From positions 123,188 to 146,748 of the forward strand of contig WELA01011287.1 in NCBI GenBank assembly GCA_009602735.1: a stretch of DNA of 23,561 bases, written 5' to 3'. Below the pieces are notes generated by a model, which ran no database searches, had not been told where the DNA came from, and saw nothing but the letters and a program-made list of their open reading frames with translations. Each line of letters begins with the position of its first letter. Position 1 is the stretch's first letter. A program made the position numbers and the translations under genes. This DNA is from Mesotaenium endlicherianum (taxonomy: Eukaryota > Streptophyta > Zygnematophyceae > Zygnematales > Mesotaeniaceae). This document shows positions 9,393 to 19,108 of this stretch, one piece after another.

Positions 9393-10848
9393 CTACAGGG
9401 GCATTATGAGCGTGCAATTTGCATGCTTTGGCACATATAGGAAAGAGTTGACGACGGGGGAAGCCGACTTCATGACGCCCATGGTCCTGCGGGCAAGCTC
9501 CTGGTGCAGCCGCAGGCACTCCACTGCCAGCTGCACAACATGCAAACAAGTATGGCCATCCTTTAGTCCACTCTCGCCATTTACAAGGAGAGAAATCCAT
9601 GCCCGCTTCTCGACAGCCTATGAAATTATTCAGAAAAAGTACCCCCCAACGACCAAGTATCTCCTGTGAGCTCAATGACACGACACCAGCAATCCGTCGA
9701 CCGGGCAAGCTTCAAGTCCGACACAACCTCCCGCTTCAACTAAGGGCAGCACGTAGTGTACGAACTAAGAGCAATAAAACAGCCCCACACGATATATTCA
9801 ACATCCAAATAAAAGAGATGTGTACAGGAAAGTGCGAAGCAACCCTGGCACTTGCGGCACGCATGCGTTCACACAGTCATGCAGCAGCACCGCCAGAGGC
9901 TTGCATGCGAGGGACCCGCACAACGCCAGCGCAAGAGGAGCAGAGCAGCGCCGGCACAAAAGCAGTGCAGCGCCAGAACAAGAGCAATGCAACGCCAGCG
10001 CAAGGCCAGCGCAAGCGAGAGGAGCTGGCTCACAATGCTGCACTCCTCGTCGGGGTCGTCGTCGGCCACGCGTCGGACCCACGAGCGCATCCACTCCAGG
10101 CCGCCACCAACCCCCGAGTCTCCTTCTCCTTCTCCGGTGAGGGCAGCCAGCATGTGCGCGGGCGGGAGGGCCACGAGCACGCGGGAGGCGGCGTAGAGAG
10201 CGGAGCGCCTCCGTGCGCGCCTGCGGGTGCTGCGAGACCGCGCTGATTGCGGGAAGCGCAAACCCCACAACCTCAAACAGAGAGCAGAACAAAGCGGGGC
10301 AAGCAAAAAGGCCCCTGGCGACCGGGCAATTGTCTCCGGCTCTCCCTAACCCCTCACCTGGACCCTGTCCTCAGTCTAGCGTACTAAAACAAAAAAGATA
10401 AGAAGCGCGCAGGGGGAGCCCCCGAGGGGGGTGGGTGGTAGGCCAGGAGAGCTGAGGCCTCCACCACTCCACCGGGAGTGCAAGGCGTAGGTTTGCAGGT
10501 CCAGACTTGTTTGCGGCTTGGGGTCAGCATTTGCCTTTGGTCTGAGGCTAGAAGAATTAAGAACAAGATAAAGGGGTCAAAAAGAAAAAAGAAACTACAG
10601 GCCTGGTCCGAGAACATCAGACGGCGACGACGCTCTGCGAGCGGGTGCCACCTGTCCACCTCATCAGCTGGCACAGATTCCTGGGCTCGAAGGAATGCCG
10701 GGAAGGGCCCGGGAAGGGCCGGCCTGAGGCGAAGGGGGGGGGACCACTCACGGAAGAGGAGGATGTTGGCAAGGGTGGGGAACTGCGAACGGCTGTAGAC
10801 GGCCTCCCTCAGGGCCCCCTCAGGGCTCCCACCCCCACCCCTTGGCAT
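9393..10848 (-). CDS. Small four-exon gene, function unknown
   Basis: Proposed exons on the minus strand are 10848-10752, 10667-10599, 10242-10034 and 9530-9393. The ATG is at 10848 and the TAG at 9395-9393. Donors are GTGAGT, GTAGTT and GTGAGC; acceptors are GCCAG, ATCAG and TGCAG. The phases agree at all three junctions and the product would be 170 residues. Convincing stretches are FPTLANILLF, DEVDRWHPLAERRRRLMF, ALYAASRVLVALPPAHMLAA, LEWMRSWVRRVADDDPDEEC and LAVECLRLHQELARRTMG, which look mostly helical. I do not recognise the family. The last two exons are the most secure. The first two and their exact joins are less so, and a further 5' exon is possible. It lies downstream of POT1 on the same strand. 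Confidence 0.45.
9925..10018. repeat. Minisatellite of CGCCAGCGCAAG-type units in an intron
   Basis: Variants of acgccagcgcaag, agcgccggcacaaaagcag, agcgccagaacaagagcaa and acgccagcgcaaggccagcgcaagc follow each other, a degenerate unit of roughly 30 bases. It falls in the proposed last intron of the small minus-strand gene. Confidence 0.65.
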
Positions 10849-10870
10849 TGACCACCGCCGCTGACGCCGC

Positions 10871-10973
10871 CCCCTTGACTTTGACCCCTACTCCCCCCGT
10901 CGCCTTGACTTTGACCACCGTCCAATCCGTCACCTCCACTTTGACCACCAGCCCCGCCGCCTTCACTTTGACC
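10871..10973. repeat. 27-30 bp minisatellite containing CTTTGACC
   Basis: The word tttgacc occurs at 10880, 10910, 10940 and 10967, giving spacings of 30, 30 and 27 with GC-rich filler between. Because the spacing is in threes, the minus strand reads as Gly/Gln-rich repeats (GGQSQGDGG-like) in one frame. That frame is not the frame of the ATG at 10848, so I do not call it coding. Confidence 0.75.
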
Positions 10974-11350
10974 ATCACCGTCCTGACTGGGATTTGTAGC
11001 AGGAGGAGCAGCAGCAGCAGCAGGCAGCTGCAGCTTGTGCGAGGGCCCTCTCTGCAGTGGAGGAGTTGCTGCACTCAGACCCGCATGCACTACGAGAGTC
11101 AGTCAGAGGGGCAAGCAAGTGCAGGAGCCGCACGGGTGTTGCAGCCGATCTCAGCCGTGGGATGCATCGTTCTGACGGCGCACGTCGAGCGTGCACGAGC
11201 TCCCCCTGGCTTGGCTACCCAGCGGCTCCTACCTGCCTGTAGCAGAAAGAAGCGGAGTAACGTTAAGTGCAAAGAACAGTCTGAGGGGTTTCCTATGCTC
11301 CTCTGAAGAGATTGGTGCTAGATTGACTTCGAATGACTATTGTATTGATT

Positions 11351-11369
11351 GCATGCATGCATGCATGCA
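11351..11369. repeat. GCAT tetranucleotide microsatellite
   Basis: More than four uninterrupted GCAT units. The array is self-complementary. A shorter GCAT run occurs near 13462-13474. Confidence 0.9.
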
Positions 11370-11751
11370 GACTTGTCTGTGTCACTGGTCAGCATAAAAC
11401 AATGTGTTGGCAAATATTGGCGAACGTTTGCGAAAGTTGGCGGAACAACCAGCTGCATGTCCTCCAAAGTGGCCATAAGTGCGTAATGCCATGTGATTGC
11501 ATGGTCTGGGAGTTGTGGTGGCTGGCGACCATGAATACGCTGCACGGCCGGTGCGCAGAGTTTCTGTTGCCTAGTAGCGTCATAAGCAGAACGTTGCACC
11601 TAACTTGTTGTAGCCAGGAAGCCAAGCCCGTGCCTGCCCTGGATCCATGGAGCAGGAATTCAGGTTGCAGGATAGGAACAGGATCAGCCACAAGCTTTGG
11701 CACACGCGAAAGCTCAGGCACAATCTCTCTACAGCGTACGCACGAGCTCAG

Positions 11752-11823
11752 CACAGGCACAGGCACAGATTCAGGCATGGGCATAGGCACAAGGTCAGCC
11801 TGTCAGGCACAGGCACGACTCTT
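11752..11823. repeat. AGGCAC hexamer minisatellite
   Basis: Repeated aggcac/caggca words with degenerate interruptions, lying just beyond the POT1 stop codon in what is probably its 3' flank. Confidence 0.7.
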
Positions 11824-11946
11824 AGGCTGCAATCAACAAGTACAGCCACGCTATATGAATCACTAGCGTACTTCCATGCACAGAGATCACAGGAGGTGCA
11901 GGAGCTCCTTGGACACAACTTTTGGTGGAAGGCTACAAGCAATGTT

Positions 11947-13333
11947 CTAATCACCACACAGAGTTGTGCATATGATCCTGAAGTAGCGACTCTTCATTGG
12001 CAGCGCCGATTCTAAGTAGTAGGAGAGCAGACAACACTTAATCCACGGGGGCGACGGAGGGCACGTTGCTAACTCGAGAGCATGTTGCGATCTGCCTAGT
12101 AGCCTCGCCATCTTCTTCTTGAGCACGTCCCTAAAAGTGGTCTCCACGCGCAAGTCTGTCGCCTTAATGCCGGCAAAAAATAGCACCTGCTCCCGCATCA
12201 TGCGCACGACAAGTCACGAAAGTAAGGGGGGGCAAATGAATTATGGCATAGTGCTAAGCGGTGCATCGCGGGACCCCATGCATGTGGTCGCCACGCACGC
12301 AACTCGAATGCAGGCAAGCCGCACAAACAAGCCGCACAGACACTGAGAGAAGCATCTGAGAAGAAGGCACGATCGAGACAAGCCCAAAGGCCCCCAGCGG
12401 TCAGCCTCCGCCAAATTGGGCCTGCACGCGCGCGGCGGAGTCTTCGCTGAGACAAAGGCGCGGCCCGGAACAGCCTGGATTGACACCTTCAAGGGAGAGG
12501 AGAGAGTGGAGCAAAGCTGCTCACTGCGTCATTCTCCACCAGGTTGGCCTGCACGCGCCCGGTGGAGTCTTCCAGGGTGAGCCGTATCCGGAATATGTGG
12601 CTGCTGCTCGTCTTCTGTCTCACGTGCTCCCACTTCTCCGCCAGGTCGCAGAAGTCCTCCACCTCCGGCGGCTCTACGCCCACCACTCTGACCAGGCACC
12701 GGTGGAAGTCCGGGGCCTGCAGGCGCGGAGTTGCGAAGTAGAGCGGACAAAGAAGCCAAATGCTTCAAATAAATTGATATGGAAATTAAATATCAGGCAT
12801 TAGGCTTCGCCCTCCGCAACGTAGTGGAGTACGCGCATACCCGGCGAGACTGACCGGAAACCGGATTAAAAAAACAAAAAAAGACCACACACGCATACAC
12901 CTCACATTCACAATCCGCTGCGGAAAAAGGAGATAGAGGAACTGACGACCTGCAGTTGTGCAGGTCAAAGGAGCACCTCACGTCCACAAGACCAAGACAG
13001 CGGCGCAAGTACAAGGGCGGGAAGACAGCAGGTGATTAGACACGCTACCCGCCTTTCAACAATCATGCCCCGACGGGTATCAACTCACAGATCCCTGCTC
13101 GCACTCCTCTAGCGCTGTGAAATTCGTTGACACATAACATACGCACACTTCAGGAGGCCAATAAAAGATCAAGTGCTGGTCACTCCTCACACATTCAAAC
13201 TTCTCCCCCTCTCCCCCCAAGCTGAGGGCCAGCAGGATTGACTGACCTGGGGATGCGTGAGCACCTCTCGGAGGGTGGAGAACGGCTTTCCCTCGTGACT
13301 TGTCACTGCTTCCCCACCCCCACAAATCGAACT

Positions 13334-13365
<32 letters not shown>

Positions 13366-14019
13366 GGCGCAAGCACGCAGGCAGAGTGAGGAGGCAGGGC
13401 CCAGGGTCAGGACCACTTCCAGGCAAATGCGCATGAGCTGAAATTGCAAATTCTTCAAGCGCATGCATGCATGCACAGCTAAGTCCTGCTGCTGGTAACC
13501 TGCCACACCCTTCACTAGTCACAGTCATCCTGGAGCAACAGCTGGATGAGCATGCCTGCAGAGGAAAATCTTGCCTTCAAAGCTACAAATATTTTGAACA
13601 GGCTCACACATGCGCCCACACGTGTATACACATCCAGGGAGACAGGGAAAGAGCGAGCAAGAAGAAACAGGACGCTGTGTTTGTGAGTGTGTGTGTGGGA
13701 GGGAGAGAGAGAGAGAGCAGCTCCCACATGGCACGGGTACCGTAGGCTACCTGTGAGGGAGCTGGGTTCCACACCCATGCGTATCCACAGGTCTGGCGAC
13801 GCCAAGCGCGCTTCAGAGGCCCTTCACGACGCGCCCACCCTCCCACACACGCGCACACAGACACACACGCACGCACGCACGCGAGCGCACACAGGAACAA
13901 CAAATGTTACTCTTTCAGCTCTGCTAAGAAGTAGGTCCCCATAGGTTCAGCTTATGCCCTCATTCTCAAGCATTATGGAACAGATGCATCCCACAAACTT
14001 TGGCTGCGATGCTGAAACA

Positions 14020-14070
<51 letters not shown>

Positions 14071-17000
14071 TCAATCGCCAAGGGAGGCAGACAGCATCCA
14101 TCCACCCGCCCACCCACCTGATCCTCTCCAGCACCTGCAGGGTGTTGAACGCCAGCGGGCTCACTCTGCTGTGCGCCGTGAGCACCACGTGCGTCCCTCT
14201 GCCGTGGCTACCACTGCTGCAACTGCTGCCGCTGCTGATGGTGCCAGCATGCACGCGCCCCAGCACGTTCCTCAGACGGATCCAGGTGCCCTCTCTGGGG
14301 AGCTCCGGAAGCTTCTCCCCGGCCAGGACCGCCACAATGCTGCCAACTGGCGCCACGCCCCGTAGCTTCTCAATGGGCAGGGGGCTCATGACTAGGCTCA
14401 GCTCCTCGTCCTGCTGCTGCTGGTGGGGTGGGTGTTGATGTTGGAGCTGGTGCTGCTCCTGCTGGGCTTGCTCCCCCCCAACGTCTAGGGCTTCCTGGCT
14501 GCATGTTCAAGCATACAACCGGTCTCATCCCCGCGTAAGAACAACTTATTCTGGCACTGTGTTTCCCAGCATGTGCCTGCAGCAAGACACTCCAGCAAGG
14601 GCCGAAAATTTCTAAAGTCCATGGCTCTCCCTCTCCCGCCCCCCCTCTCCTTCCCATCTCAACAATCTGTTATCTCAATCCCAATCACCCCATACCTCAC
14701 AAACAGTCACTCACCAACACTGTCACACTCATTTACTACCTCTCTCTCTCACACTCTCTCACACTCGCACTCCCTCCCACTCCTTTTTCTCACATTCTCT
14801 CCCCCTCCCACAATTTCCCACTTTCACTTTCTCTTCCACTTGTACTCTCCCACTCCCACTTTCTCTTTCACTTGCACTCTCCCACTCTTCCCCTTCCCCC
14901 TCCCCCTCCCCTTCCCACTCTCTCTCTCCCACCTTCTCACTTTCCCACTCCTCTTCCATCCTCTCACTCCAACTCCCCCAGCCCCAGTCTCACAGTCCCA
15001 CTCTCCCGCCCCTACTCTCATTCTTCTACTCCCGCTTCCACTCTCTCTCCCCCTTTTTTGCACTCCCACTTTCACGCATCAAATCCCATTTGCACTCGAC
15101 GCTCGCACCGCCACTCTCTCACCCTCCTACCCCCCGCTCCCTTTCCCTCCCTTTGTCCCTCCCTCTCTCCTTGTGTCTATGTGTGTGTGTGTGCGTGTGC
15201 ACGCGCGCGTGTGCGCGTGTGTGAGTGGGAGAAAGGGTGCGCTAGCGTGTGTTCTTTGAACTTCAAGGCCTGGCAAATACTCTCATTGCAGTGAGCACAG
15301 AGAGGAGGCTTGCAGGTCGTATGCACACGTACATGTGTGCGTTAGAGTGCATACATTGACCCAAGCTCAGAGACACAGGCATAAGGCACAAGGCATGCTC
15401 CTATACAACTTCAGGGGGGCCTATGATCAACGCGCATGCACGATCCACATCAATTTTCTCATATCCATCCGTCTGACCACGGGCTGTGTGCCCATGTCCC
15501 AGCAGATGGCATCCAGTGAGCTTCCCTAACTCGGCTGGCCTGCTGCTCGCCAAGGCTTCAGGTTCGGAGCTTGTACGGCCCAGGTCGGACGACCTGCCTC
15601 AGGCTTGGGATGACAGGTGCCACAGGTACCAGAGGTACCAGAGTTTGACGTCAACAGGAGCGTTACTGAGATGCTGGGAGGAGGGGATTTGTGGAAAGAC
15701 GCATGGCAGCTTTCCATTGACTTGAGCATGGGAAGAGCACACCAGAGGGCCTTAGCTTTTGGACCCTGGGCTCTGGGCTCTGTGCTGCCCGTGCTCAGGT
15801 TCGGCAAGATGGGTGTCACAGGTACGTCAACTGCACAGGTATATCAACAGCAACGTCGGCTGATCTGGTATGGTAGATAGAGAAGATGCATGGGAAGATG
15901 CAAGGAGATTGGTCAACTGACTGGAGCATGGGAGGAGGTGCGGAAACGTCGGTGCCGTCCCACACGTGTATGACCGCCGCCTGATTGGGGCGCTTGTCCA
16001 CGTGGACAACCTGCCCTGGAGAGAGCAAGGCCATCTACTGTCAGCCTCTTCTCGCCGTAACATACGCAAACACAGATGTTGATGATGTGCTCCGGGGTGG
16101 TTGCATGCACTCATTGACAAAATCACACACACGCACACTCACACTCACACACACACACGCACACACACGCGCGCGCGCACATACACGCGGAGGTAAGCAC
16201 GTACCCGCACTAAACCCTACACTCTGTACTTACACCTGCATGCACACACACACACACATGCACACAGTACCTGCACAGTGGGAGTGCACCATTCAAAGAC
16301 TACAGGCAACAGGTGTCACGGGCAAACTCACTACACAGGCCCAGCCATGAAGAACAGGTGAGCTTGTTCATCTCAAGCATTGCATAACATTAGGAGCATG
16401 TAGATCAAGAAACGCTTAATCACTTTATATCTCTTCTCTCTAGTTTCTCTACATTTCTCATTGACTCTTCAATTCAAAAACAGGATACAAGAAGTTTGTG
16501 GACTTTTAAAAGAAAAGGACTGTCCAGGCCAGAGCCCGATAGCGTTAATGAGGGGGGCCTTGCAAGAAGAAGTGGAGCAGCGACGTGCACACACACATTA
16601 CAAGCACACATTTTTCATATGACACAAATTAGCTGTACGCACACACGCACACACACACGCACACACATACGGGTACTTTCAAAGGGGGGCTCACCAGGCA
16701 GCACAGGTCCACAAATCCGTCCGGCTGCAAGTCTTCCAACTTCATCAGGTATTCATTTCCTGCACGTAAAGGGCCACGCATAGGCGGGTTATTAAAATTA
16801 GGCAACAAAGGAAAGAATATTAATTTTTTATCATACAGCTCTCGTTGCAAAACATCCCCGCACAGCTGGGAGTCCCACGCTGCTGCCACCTGGCATGAGC
16901 CTTGCAGCGAGCTGAATCCTGATGTCAACCCCTGCTGACAATATGAGGCACAGGTGTCGTAGGAAGACTGGAGAGGGGTGTACCTGCATCATGGCAGCTT

Positions 17001-19039
17001 CACACTCTGTCAGCTGCTGTGCATGCACACCGGACACACGCCAGTGTCGTGATTGTGAAAGTTTAGTGTTGTGTCTCATACAGTGCAGTGTCATTACCCT
17101 GACAGTCCATGGTCGTGTTCTAACATTTAAGAGCAGTTTTGCAAAGTCATAATACTGGCAGTCCAGTGCCATACACCTGCAAGTCCAGGGCCGCAATCCG
17201 ACACCCCAGTGCCGTAATTCTGACACTTCAGTGTCATTGTTTTGAAATTCCTTGTGCCATTATCCTGACACTTTAGGGGCACAACGAAAAAATCATGTTG
17301 CTATAGGGGTAGATTGTCTTTGTTTAACTTGGAACATGAGGTCTATTCTCAAGAAACAGAACACTTTCACGACCTGGAGTGACCTTCGGAGGCAAAATAC
17401 AATCAGGGTCGAAATCGGCAAGAGAGAAAGTCGAGGAAGGGCAGTCATCTATGCGTCAGGGTTAGTACCCAGGTCGAAGGTGCTGCCCTTGGCCCACTGG
17501 CGCAGCAGCTGGATGATTCCGATGTCCTGGCTCTCACACGTGAAGTGCCGGGAGGACGCCTGGTAGGGCTGACAGCTGGCGTGCTCGTCTCCCGAGACCA
17601 GCAGGAAGCTGGCATAGGCCATCTGGACCACTACCTGGATGGTCTGCTGGTGCACTTGGACCTGCCGAATCCCCCCCAGCCCCACGCCACCAACCCCCCC
17701 ACCAATGCCCGCAGACATGGCATGCGGCCAGCCAGCCCGTCAGTCTGCAGGCATGGGTACAGGGTATACGTCGGAGTTTTTTATCGAGTCCAGGCTTGAA
17801 TTTAAGGCCCCACTCATGGATTTCCATGAGCTTGTCAAGATGGTAAGGTCAACCATGCCAACTCATGTATGACCATGTTGATCGGCATGCTGGGACGGAC
17901 ACCGGAGACGAGCGAAGGAATCATCCAGCTTCACACCTTTTTGTACGTCTCCAGTGTCTGTTGTGCAAGAAGAAGATGAGAAGGAGGACTAGAGAGCCTC
18001 CATTAGAGAGGTTCCACGACAACCGGGTTAACTGGGGGCAGGAGATGAGTAACAAGAAGACATGGGAATAAAGCTTATGGTTGACTTGGGCTTACTATCG
18101 CTCGGTGGAAGCGGATGATGTCGCCTATCGCGCGCACACTTGGCAGCTCATGGGGGCTCCGGGCGAAGATAACGACGTCGAGACCGGGGCTGTGGTTGCT
18201 CATGTCCACCACCTTCATTGTGCACACCCAGTCTGCCACAGGAAAGACACATCCCGTACAAAATAAATAAATAACAACATTCTTCATTAAATGAGTACTT
18301 GCAATTACTTTACACATATCACTTAGTATCTCTTTTGTTCCTCTCCTCACTACACACCACGTTGCATACTGCATCAGAACTCCCCACAGCAACTTTGCAA
18401 GCCTCAAACAGACAGCAGAGACAGCTTCATAAATGTCCGCCAACTTCGTAGTGCACACCCAGTCTGCCACAGGAAAGAGAAGCAATGTGCGCAACGACAA
18501 CTTTGCAAGCAGACACGGAAAGCCAAGGCAGCTGGGTTAGGAGTTTATGTTCTTGTCTTTCATTGTGCACACCCAGCCTGCCCACGGGGGATAGAGAGAG
18601 ATTGTAAGAAGCTCAACGCCACTCTGCAAACCTCAAACAGAGTGCTGAGGCAGCTTGCCAACCTGTGTCAGCTCCTTACAACTCCTTCCTCTTTGCTCTC
18701 ATCAATTTTCTCAATGACAGCAGCAGGAAGAGAAGCAGACACCACACACGCTCTCAAAGAAGGTGAGCCCTTCTTTGTCCACTCCACAATCTCTCAGCAC
18801 ACTTCATATTCTCATTCTAAATTACACAAGGGACCAGGAAGTGGTCAGGATCTAGCAAACACATACTTTAAATAGAAGAAGGAATTTGCATCAGAAGACT
18901 TCTAGCCATGCTTGATTGTCAACTTACCTGATCCTCTCGACTTCCGTGACTGATCGATTTGCGACACCACTCCAAAAATGTTGACCTTCGAGTCCAGGCA
19001 GTTGAGTACCTCCTTCAGGCTTGGGTATAAATACTTCAT
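11947..19039 (-). CDS. POT1: POT1-like telomere end-binding protein, ten exons
   Basis: Proposed minus-strand exons are 19039-18928, 18232-18096, 17661-17469, 16759-16695, 16010-15826 (3' end uncertain), 14498-14118 (5' end uncertain), 13821-13751, 13305-13247, 12716-12525 and 12186-11947 (TAG stop). All introns are GT-AG and phases agree at every fixed junction. The product is about 545 residues. Exons 1-3 form the first OB fold of protection-of-telomeres proteins (LNCLDSKVNIFGVV, then GDIIRFHRAIV, then PYQASSRHF). Exons 4-7 form the second (DGFVDLCCL joined to VVHVD, VWDGTD, and VGSIVAVL through REGTWIRLRNVLGRVHAG). Exons 8-10 carry the C-terminal fold (FSTLREVLTHPQ, IFRIRLTLEDSTGRVQANLV, PPWIKCCLLSYY, SRYFRI). 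By family knowledge POT1 binds the single-stranded G-rich telomere overhang in the nucleus and guards chromosome ends. An in-frame ATG at 19108 is an alternative start. The gene is divergent from the GH31 gene. Confidence 0.85.
13334..13362. repeat. (AC)n microsatellite in a POT1 intron
   Basis: A nearly perfect CA dinucleotide run of about 14 units, roughly 30 bases upstream (in gene orientation) of the acceptor of POT1 exon 8. On the coding strand it is a TG run. Confidence 0.95.
13848..13895. repeat. CA/CGCA microsatellite in a POT1 intron
   Basis: Imperfect cacacgcgcacacagacacacacgcacg sequence just upstream (in gene orientation) of the acceptor proposed for POT1 exon 7. Confidence 0.85.
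14022..14065. repeat. (GA)n microsatellite in a POT1 intron
   Basis: About 22 uninterrupted GA units just inside the intron that follows POT1 exon 6. A short second GA run lies at about 13703-13718 in the next intron. Confidence 0.95.
14627..15172. repeat. Half-kilobase polypyrimidine tract in a POT1 intron
   Basis: Roughly 550 bases composed almost entirely of C and T on the plus strand with a periodic A, in words such as cactctc, cactccc and ccacttt. On the coding (minus) strand it is a GA/GGGAGTG purine tract. It lies in the intron between POT1 exons 5 and 6. Long open frames through it are an artefact of its composition. Confidence 0.85.
15178..15222. repeat. TG/CG microsatellite
   Basis: A tgtgtgtgtgtgcgtgtgcacgcgcgcgtgtgcg-like run of alternating purine and pyrimidine directly after the polypyrimidine tract. 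Such sequence can adopt Z-DNA. Confidence 0.85.
15600..15935. repeat. Degenerate tandem duplication, about 190 bp unit
   Basis: Two segments share words in the same order. Copy 1 has ggatgacaggtgccacaggtac, gacgtcaacag and cattgacttgagcatggga (about 15608-15735). Copy 2 has agatgggtgtcacaggtac, acgtcaact and caactgactggagcatggga (about 15806-15932). The second copy overlaps the uncertain 3' end of POT1 exon 5, which blurs where that exon stops. Confidence 0.6.
16124..16183. repeat. CA-rich microsatellite cluster in a POT1 intron
   Basis: Imperfect CA/CGCA run ending in a cgcgcgcg core. Related CA runs occur at about 16243-16265 and 16637-16669 in the same intron, the last one only 25 bases past the donor of POT1 exon 4. 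Confidence 0.9.
17036..17284. repeat. About 22 bp minisatellite in a POT1 intron
   Basis: Around ten degenerate copies of a unit close to cagtgccataatcctgacactt follow one another, for example ccagtgtcgtgattgtgaaa, cagtgtcattaccctgacag, cagtgccgtaattctgacac and tgtgccattatcctgacac. The array lies between POT1 exons 3 and 4. Confidence 0.75.
18205..18670. repeat. Degenerate repeats of the POT1 exon 2 acceptor region
   Basis: The sequence tgcacacccagtctgccacag, which is the start of POT1 exon 2 plus its acceptor, lies at about 18220-18240 and recurs at about 18451-18472 and, with changes, about 18570-18591. A second word, ctttgcaagcctcaaacagacagcagagacagctt (about 18393), recurs as ctctgcaaacctcaaacagagtgctgaggcagctt (about 18622). 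All lie in or at the edge of POT1 intron 1. Confidence 0.8.
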
Positions 19040-19108
19040 TTGATAAAAAAGAAAGAAACAGAAATCACGAAGATTTACATGCTCAGTGTGTCTTCCATAG
19101 ATGCTCAT

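Larger units (their letters stand above)
10849..11946. other. Spacer between POT1 and the small minus-strand gene
   Basis: Both flanking genes lie on the minus strand. The stretch contains the CTTTGACC minisatellite, a GCAT run, a CAG/GCAG-rich patch (about 11000-11035) and the AGGCAC repeat. Several open frames cross it but none has convincing protein character. Confidence 0.5.

Noticed and set aside
14573..15259. 228-codon plus-strand open frame rich in Ser, Leu, Pro and His
   Set aside because: It is a product of the polypyrimidine tract, which cannot encode most stop codons. It lies inside a POT1 intron on the opposite strand.
16205..16222. Telomere-type repeat (taaaccctac)
   Set aside because: Only a single unit resembling CCCTAAA is present; there is no array.
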